A stretch of DNA of 64,000 nt from CATQHL01 sp965204655 (GTDB lineage Bacteria; Actinomycetota; Acidimicrobiia; Acidimicrobiales; CATQHL01). This document shows, in pieces, positions 59,543-64,000 of this stretch. The translations under genes and the position numbers were made by a program. The stretch spans positions 1 to 64,000 of the forward strand of contig OZ241998.1 in the NCBI GenBank assembly GCA_965204655.1. The letters are read 5' to 3'. The notes below the pieces were generated by a model. The model was not told the origin of the DNA. It saw only the letters and a program-made list of their open reading frames with translations, and did not search any database. Position 1 is the first letter of the stretch, and the number at the start of each line of letters is the position of its first letter.

Positions 59543-61174
59543 AGCGTCTTCTGGGTTGAGTTCTTCGAGTTCCTCGCGGGCGGTCTCGGGGAAGAACACC
59601 CCGATCAGCGCCGCCACCATTAAGGGCGCAACTGCGACCAACGCGAACGCCGGGGCGAATCCTCCTAGGGGTTCCGTCAGGTTTCCCACGATCTGCAGCC
59701 CGATGACCGAACCCACCACCCCCACCACGGTCATCTGCCCGTTGGAACGAGCCCTCAGGGACGTTCCGAAGAGTTCGCTGGTGTAGGCGCCCAGGACGGG
59801 CACTAGCGCTCCTGCTGCCAGACCTCCCAGCACACCCCACAGCCACATCGGCCAGCCGCTCTGTAAGTATCTGAGGGTCAAGAAGGCGGGACTCGCCAGC
59901 AGGCAGACTACGCCTATAGCGCGTCTCCCCCGCAAGTCGGAGAGCTTGCCGGCGCCCAGCATCCCCAGACCCACCGGAGCGTAGGTGACCAGTTGGTACA
60001 CGGTGATGTCGCCGGCCGAGAAGGATCGCTCCTCCCGCAGGTACTCGTTCAGGAACTGCGACGCAGGAGCGGCGAAGACGGCAGACAGCATAGACGTCGC
60101 CCCTAGGAGCATCAGGCGTTTTCTGCGACGGGTTTTGACGCCCACCGCCTGTCCTTCTGCTCCTTCTGGGCGGCTACCGGGCCGCCCCCCCAAAACTTCC
60201 GCCCGCTTCCTCCCGTCGATGAACCGCCTGGACTCTGGGAGACTCCTAGAACTCCAGACCAGCAAAGGAAGGGCGGCCGCCGGGATCAAATACAGGATGC
60301 GCCAGGCCGACAGACCGAGGTCGGCGAGAGGCAGCAGCCAGACCACGATCCCCGAGCCCAGTCCAGCCGCCATGCCCATTACAGAGATGGCGTAGCCCCG
60401 CACCCCCTTGGGCACTTCCTCTGCGGCCATCACGGCCATCAATAAGAACGCCGCCGTGGTGCTGCCGCGTGCCAGCACCTGAGTAGTTCCGAAAGTCCAG
60501 ATCTCCCCGGAGGCCGCCCCGCTGATCGTTGCAAGGCACGCAACGCCTATGCAAAGCAAAAGAAGCGGTCTGCGCCCCTTCAGATCGGCGAGAATCACGA
60601 TGCCGAGCGCCAGGATGACGCCCAACCTCACTGCCGAGAGCACGTTGCCTTGGGTGGACACGTCAACTCCGAACTCGTCCGCCGCGAAGGTGATCGACTG
60701 ACTCAGCAGCGTTCCGGCGTATCCCGCCAGGACGGCGAGCACGCAGAGGACGCCCAGCATCCGTCCGGAGCGCGGATCAATGCGTTCGGCCGGAGCCCAC
60801 CAGGGTTGGCCGCCCTCTAGATCGCATCTCCGCAGCCTGCGGCGCACCAGCGGGTTCAGCAGGAGCGACCAGAACGGAATGGAGAGCCTGTAGGAGATGA
60901 GCGTGCGAAGGCGGTATCCGCCGTCCGGGAGTTCGGTCGCCACTAGGTGGCGCCGGTACTCATCAAACGGCCCTTCAACAGCCGAGAAGACGGCGACCTG
61001 AACTCCAGGTTGTTCAATTGCGCCTATTGCGCCTTGATGATGGCCGTCGCTGCTTTCGGGTTCTTCCCGCTGCTCCAAGACGATGTCGTTGATGGGTCTT
61101 AGCCGGCCATCTAGTTCATCCCGCTCGCATTCCTCCGTCCAGCCAAATTGGCTCACAGGAGTCCAAATCCCCAT
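59507..61174 (-). CDS. MFS transporter with long N-terminal extension
   Basis: 555 aa. About 12 membrane helices from residue 155 on. The first half carries the MFS loop signature (LADLKGRRPLLLL) and the second half LSDLRGRRAIGVVCLL. SLPESRRFIDGRKRAEVLGG in the central loop is typical of the sugar porter/metabolite-H+ group. The first 150 residues are hydrophilic and extend far beyond usual MFS N-termini. Substrate unknown. Divergent from murA, only 31 bp apart. Confidence 0.82.
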   Translation of the reverse strand: MGIWTPVSQFGWTEECERDELDGRLRPINDIVLEQREEPESSDGHHQGAIGAIEQPGVQVAVFSAVEGPFDEYRRHLVATELPDGGYRLRTLISYRLSIPFWSLLLNPLVRRRLRRCDLEGGQPWWAPAERIDPRSGRMLGVLCVLAVLAGYAGTLLSQSITFAADEFGVDVSTQGNVLSAVRLGVILALGIVILADLKGRRPLLLLCIGVACLATISGAASGEIWTFGTTQVLARGSTTAAFLLMAVMAAEEVPKGVRGYAISVMGMAAGLGSGIVVWLLPLADLGLSAWRILYLIPAAALPLLVWSSRSLPESRRFIDGRKRAEVLGGRPGSRPEGAEGQAVGVKTRRRKRLMLLGATSMLSAVFAAPASQFLNEYLREERSFSAGDITVYQLVTYAPVGLGMLGAGKLSDLRGRRAIGVVCLLASPAFLTLRYLQSGWPMWLWGVLGGLAAGALVPVLGAYTSELFGTSLRARSNGQMTVVGVVGSVIGLQIVGNLTEPLGGFAPAFALVAVAPLMVAALIGVFFPETAREELEELNPEDASAGGIASEQPS

Positions 61175-61205
61175 TCCAAGGGCACAATGAAATCATACTG
61201 TTCCC

Positions 61206-62627
61206 ATGGAAAGGCCTTTTGGGCAAACTCCCCCTTCCCCGCCCCCCTTCATTCCTCCCGCCGCTTCGTCCGATTTCCCGAAGTTGAGCGGCGATCAGGT
61301 GCCTTCGCCGGCTCGCCTGGCGTCTTCGTCTCTGTCTGCAGGGGCGGTTTCGGCAGGTTCCTCGGCGGCGGATTCGAACATCAGGGTGCGCCCTGGCCAG
61401 CCCCTGCGCGGGGAGGTGAAGATCAGCGGGGCTAAGAACAGCGTGCTCAAACTCCTGGCCGCCACGACGATGGCGGAGGGGCGTTACGTGCTGAGGGAGG
61501 TGCCGCGCATTTCGGACGTGGGCATCATGATGGAGCTCCTTGAGGGCTTCGGCAGCCGAGCGACCTTCGGAGAAGACGGCGTGCTGGAAGTCAGCACCCC
61601 TGCGGATCTCTCCCCTTACGCCCCGTACGAACTCGTGAGCAGCATGCGCGCCTCCATTTCGGTGCTCGGCCCGCTGCTGGCCCGTTGCGGCGAGGCTGTG
61701 GTGGCTTTCCCAGGGGGGGACGACTTCGGCACCCGCCCGATTGACATGCACATAGAAGCCCTGCAGCGGCTCGGCGCCGAAATAAGCGTCAGCCACGGCT
61801 ACATCCATGCCAGCGCTCCTGTACTAAAGGGGGCGAACATCACCTTGGAGTGGCCGAGCGTGGGTGCGACCGAGAACATAATGATGGCGGCCGCCCTCGC
61901 AGACGGGGAGACAGTTATAGAGAACGCCGCGAGAGAGCCGGAGATAGTCGACTTGGCGTCCTTCTTGAACCGAATGGGGGCGCGGGTATTGGGGGCGGGG
62001 GGTCAGACCATCAAGGTGGAAGGAGTCGATTCCCTCTCCTCGGTGGATCACACCCCCATACCTGACCGCATAGAGACGGCTGTGTTCTTGGCCGCTCTCG
62101 GCGCAGCGGGCGGCGAGATTTCCCTGATAGGGGCGCAGCCCCCGCACCTGCGCATGCTCTGCGACAAACTCGGCGAGATGGATCTCAGAACCTCTACCAC
62201 CCGCAACGGCCTCTGGGCGATGGCGCCTAGCCGGCTGCGCTCCGTCGACGTGGTCACCCTGCCCTACCCGGGGGTGGCCACCGACTATCAGCCGCTGCTT
62301 GTCGCCATGCTCAGCCTCGCCGACGGCGTCGGCCTGGTAACCGAGAACGTTTTCCCGAATCGATTCCGTTACGTGGGCGAGCTCTTGAGGATGGGGGCAG
62401 ACATCCGGGTGGAAGGGCGCTGCGCCATCGTAAGAGGCCGTGAGCGGTTGTCTGGCGCCACGGTGAGATCAACCGACATCCGGGCGGGCGCCGCCTTGGT
62501 GGTGGCGGGTCTAGGCGCAGAAGGGGAGAGCTTGGTTCGGGATACCCACCACATCCGGAGAGGATTCGACGGGCTAGTAGAGAAGTTGACCGCCCTAGGA
62601 GCCGACGTGGAGTGGACGTCAGGCTGA
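61206..62627 (+). CDS. murA: UDP-N-acetylglucosamine 1-carboxyvinyltransferase with Asp for active-site Cys
   Basis: 473 aa. First committed step of peptidoglycan synthesis. The catalytic EPSP-synthase fold begins IRVRPGQPLRGEVKISGAKN at about residue 59. FPGGDDFGTRPIDMHIEAL has Asp172 at the place of E. coli Cys115, as in mycobacteria, which predicts intrinsic resistance to fosfomycin. The first 58 residues are a Ser/Pro/Ala-rich tail not needed for the fold. The family motif TDYQPLLVAMLSLADG is present. Confidence 0.93.
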   Translation: MERPFGQTPPSPPPFIPPAASSDFPKLSGDQVPSPARLASSSLSAGAVSAGSSAADSNIRVRPGQPLRGEVKISGAKNSVLKLLAATTMAEGRYVLREVPRISDVGIMMELLEGFGSRATFGEDGVLEVSTPADLSPYAPYELVSSMRASISVLGPLLARCGEAVVAFPGGDDFGTRPIDMHIEALQRLGAEISVSHGYIHASAPVLKGANITLEWPSVGATENIMMAAALADGETVIENAAREPEIVDLASFLNRMGARVLGAGGQTIKVEGVDSLSSVDHTPIPDRIETAVFLAALGAAGGEISLIGAQPPHLRMLCDKLGEMDLRTSTTRNGLWAMAPSRLRSVDVVTLPYPGVATDYQPLLVAMLSLADGVGLVTENVFPNRFRYVGELLRMGADIRVEGRCAIVRGRERLSGATVRSTDIRAGAALVVAGLGAEGESLVRDTHHIRRGFDGLVEKLTALGADVEWTSG

Positions 62628-62816
62628 CGGCAGAGCGTCGGCCTCGCGCTTTTCAGTTCCGACAGGTCCCTCGGCGGTTTCGTCGCTGCGGTCTTTGTCT
62701 TTGTTCATTTTTCGCTTTGCCAGAGCTATGAGGCCGATGATTGCGAGGAGCGGTCCGACGATCATGAGGGTCTCGTCCCAGCCGCCCTGATGGGCGAGCG
62801 TGCGTATGGTTGACAT
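62619..62816 (-). CDS. Small single-pass membrane protein
   Basis: 65 aa. A single helix (LMIVGPLLAIIGLIALA) is followed by a basic stretch (KRKMNKDKDRSD) and a hydrophilic tail. Convergent with murA and overlapping it by nine bases. The start ATG 62816 follows GACCTCAG. Similar short proteins occur in actinobacteria, but I cannot name a function. Confidence 0.5.
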   Translation of the reverse strand: MSTIRTLAHQGGWDETLMIVGPLLAIIGLIALAKRKMNKDKDRSDETAEGPVGTEKREADALPSA

Positions 62817-62969
62817 CTGAGGTCCTCGGTCTCGCCTTCGTCCTGTTCGGAGGCTAGCAGGGCTGGCTGAGGGCAGCGGGGTTGCGGGCTGCGCAGCAAC
62901 GCGGCAACTCGGGGCAGCGCTCCACTTGGGCGGCTAACTCGGGCTAGCGCTCAACTCGGGCTGTGTAGC

Positions 62970-63914
62970 GTGAAGCAGGTGAGTCTTCCTCAGTCTGGAC
63001 AGAGTTTCTGTTACAGGCATCCTTCTCGGCCTTCCGGCGTGCGCTGTCAGCGCTGCGACAGGTACATATGCCCTTCTTGCCAGTTTCTTGCCTCCGTGGG
63101 CTACCACTGCCCCGAGTGCATGGTCAGACTGGCCCGCGGCAGAGCGTCCGCCACCCCTGTTGGCCGCCGCCGGCGCGTTCGCGGCGTTCGCGTGCTAGGT
63201 GCCTTCGGAGGGCGGTGGCAGGGTCCGGTTCTTACTCGGGCGCTGGTGCTGTCCAACCTCTTGCTCTTTCTGATCACGCTGGTGCAGTCGCGCTCCGTTT
63301 GGTCGGTGCGGGTTACGGTGGGTCAACTGTGGGGGCGGGAAGGCGTTTGGGCAAGCGGAGCCACCTGGGGTCGGCCCATCGCTGAAGACTTGGAGTGGTG
63401 GAGGCTGATTTCCGGAGCGTTCTTGCACGCCAACCTCCTGCACGTGGGCTTCAACATGCTGTTGCTCTGGTTGCTGGGCAGGGAACTTGAGCAGATGCTG
63501 GGGACGTCTCGATTCGGGCTGATCTACTTGATTGCGCTGCTGGCGGGTTCGTTCGGCGCCCTGTTCCACTATCCGGACGCGCCTACCGTCGGGGCTTCGG
63601 GAGGCGTCTTCGGCCTGATGGGCTCCGCCGTGGTCGTTCAGAAAGCCTCAGGCGGACGCATCAGAGACTCCGGAATTCTGGGCTTGCTAGTCCTGAACCT
63701 GATCACAACCTTCACCTTTCCTAACATTTCCATCGGAGGTCACATCGGCGGTCTGCTAGGAGGTGGACTAGCCAGCTGGGTGCTCTTCCGGCAACAGAGG
63801 TTTACCAGCCGTGCCCACCGAGTCTTGAGGCTGGCGGTGGCTGCGGGCATCATCACGGGTTTGGTCTTTGCCGGAATGTGGGCGGCTTCGACATGGAGGA
63901 ATCCGGTTTTCTAG
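62970..63914 (+). CDS. Rhomboid-family intramembrane serine protease with B-box zinc finger
   Basis: 314 aa. The N-terminal zinc finger includes Cys14, His17, Cys26, Cys29, Cys34, Cys37, His46, Cys47 and Cys50 (CYRHPSRPSGVRCQRC, CPSCQF, YHCPECM). Six or seven membrane helices follow. The catalytic dyad is Ser210 in GASGGVFG and His258 in GGHIGG; HANLLHVGFN supplies the conserved loop. It cleaves membrane proteins, substrate unknown. Start GTG 62970. The last 86 bases of the window after its stop show no feature. Confidence 0.88.
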   Translation: MKQVSLPQSGQSFCYRHPSRPSGVRCQRCDRYICPSCQFLASVGYHCPECMVRLARGRASATPVGRRRRVRGVRVLGAFGGRWQGPVLTRALVLSNLLLFLITLVQSRSVWSVRVTVGQLWGREGVWASGATWGRPIAEDLEWWRLISGAFLHANLLHVGFNMLLLWLLGRELEQMLGTSRFGLIYLIALLAGSFGALFHYPDAPTVGASGGVFGLMGSAVVVQKASGGRIRDSGILGLLVLNLITTFTFPNISIGGHIGGLLGGGLASWVLFRQQRFTSRAHRVLRLAVAAGIITGLVFAGMWAASTWRNPVF

Positions 63915-64000
63915 CGGCTATTTGGTTTTCTAGAGGGGGGCAGAGGGAAGGGAACAGAGGGAAGAAGCAGGCCGCAGCCGGCAACCTCAGGCCCTCCGGT

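Overview
This window looks like a chromosomal segment of a high-GC actinobacterium. An uncultivated Acidimicrobiia-type lineage is my best guess, but this is inference from gene content, not a phylogeny. Supporting marks are a mycothiol S-conjugate amidase, a ferrochelatase with the C-terminal cysteine cluster seen in actinobacteria, a bL37-like micro ribosomal protein, a MurA with Asp in place of the active-site Cys, a MoeA/GlpR-like pair, and several genes whose promoter spacing implies leaderless mRNAs. Most genes use GC-rich codons. Lower-GC islands hold a DNA methyltransferase (1-2065), a small regulator/toxin-antitoxin cluster (about 23250-24280) and a Fic protein (26501-27688), and these look acquired.

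Layout. 1-2065: DNA methyltransferase with a 17-base G/C tract near its 5' end, followed by a truncated downstream gene. 2263-5169: MgtE-like transporter and a duplicated PhoU/TrkA_C regulator. 5295-7275: Mca, an SCP2 protein and, on the minus strand, a SelW-type protein that appears to encode selenocysteine at an in-frame TGA. 7538-14750: branched-chain amino acid genes ilvD, ilvB, ilvN and ilvC, with an attenuator-like leader before ilvB, then a binding-protein-like lipoprotein. 14781-19847: aldolase, nuclease lipoprotein, two small divergent genes and a PASTA pseudokinase. 19857-23262: gatCAB. 23250-27688: HTH protein, TA-like pair, FAH-family enzyme, epimerase, Fic protein. 28091-37400 (minus strand): a nucleoside uptake and breakdown operon made of a BMP lipoprotein, ATPase, two permeases, cytidine deaminase, thymidine phosphorylase, a PhyH-type oxygenase and an adenosine deaminase interrupted by one TGA. 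37683-45234: DCC protein, bL37-like micro-gene, YchF, ferrochelatase, crotonase, NfuA-like protein, DXS, thioesterase. 45363-51300: TldD/TldE, UppP, SAF protein, MTA phosphorylase, FmdB. 51561-55915: PlsY, then molybdenum cofactor genes moeA, moaA, moaC and a GlpR/SepX-like membrane protein. 56002-63914: tRNA-Ala(CGC), GlpX, zinc-ribbon protein, J-domain/hydrolase fusion, MFS transporter, MurA, small membrane protein and rhomboid protease.

The most striking signals are the selenoprotein with a SECIS-like hairpin right after its TGA (6991-7275), the phase-variation-type homopolymer in the methyltransferase (1980-1996), the ilvB leader peptide ending Val-Val-Val-Leu, the Fic promoter with three 12-bp repeats, an oxygenase inside a nucleoside operon, and at least seven unrelated direct repeats that share a 71-73 bp offset. 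I saw no CRISPR array, rRNA, complete insertion sequence or prophage.
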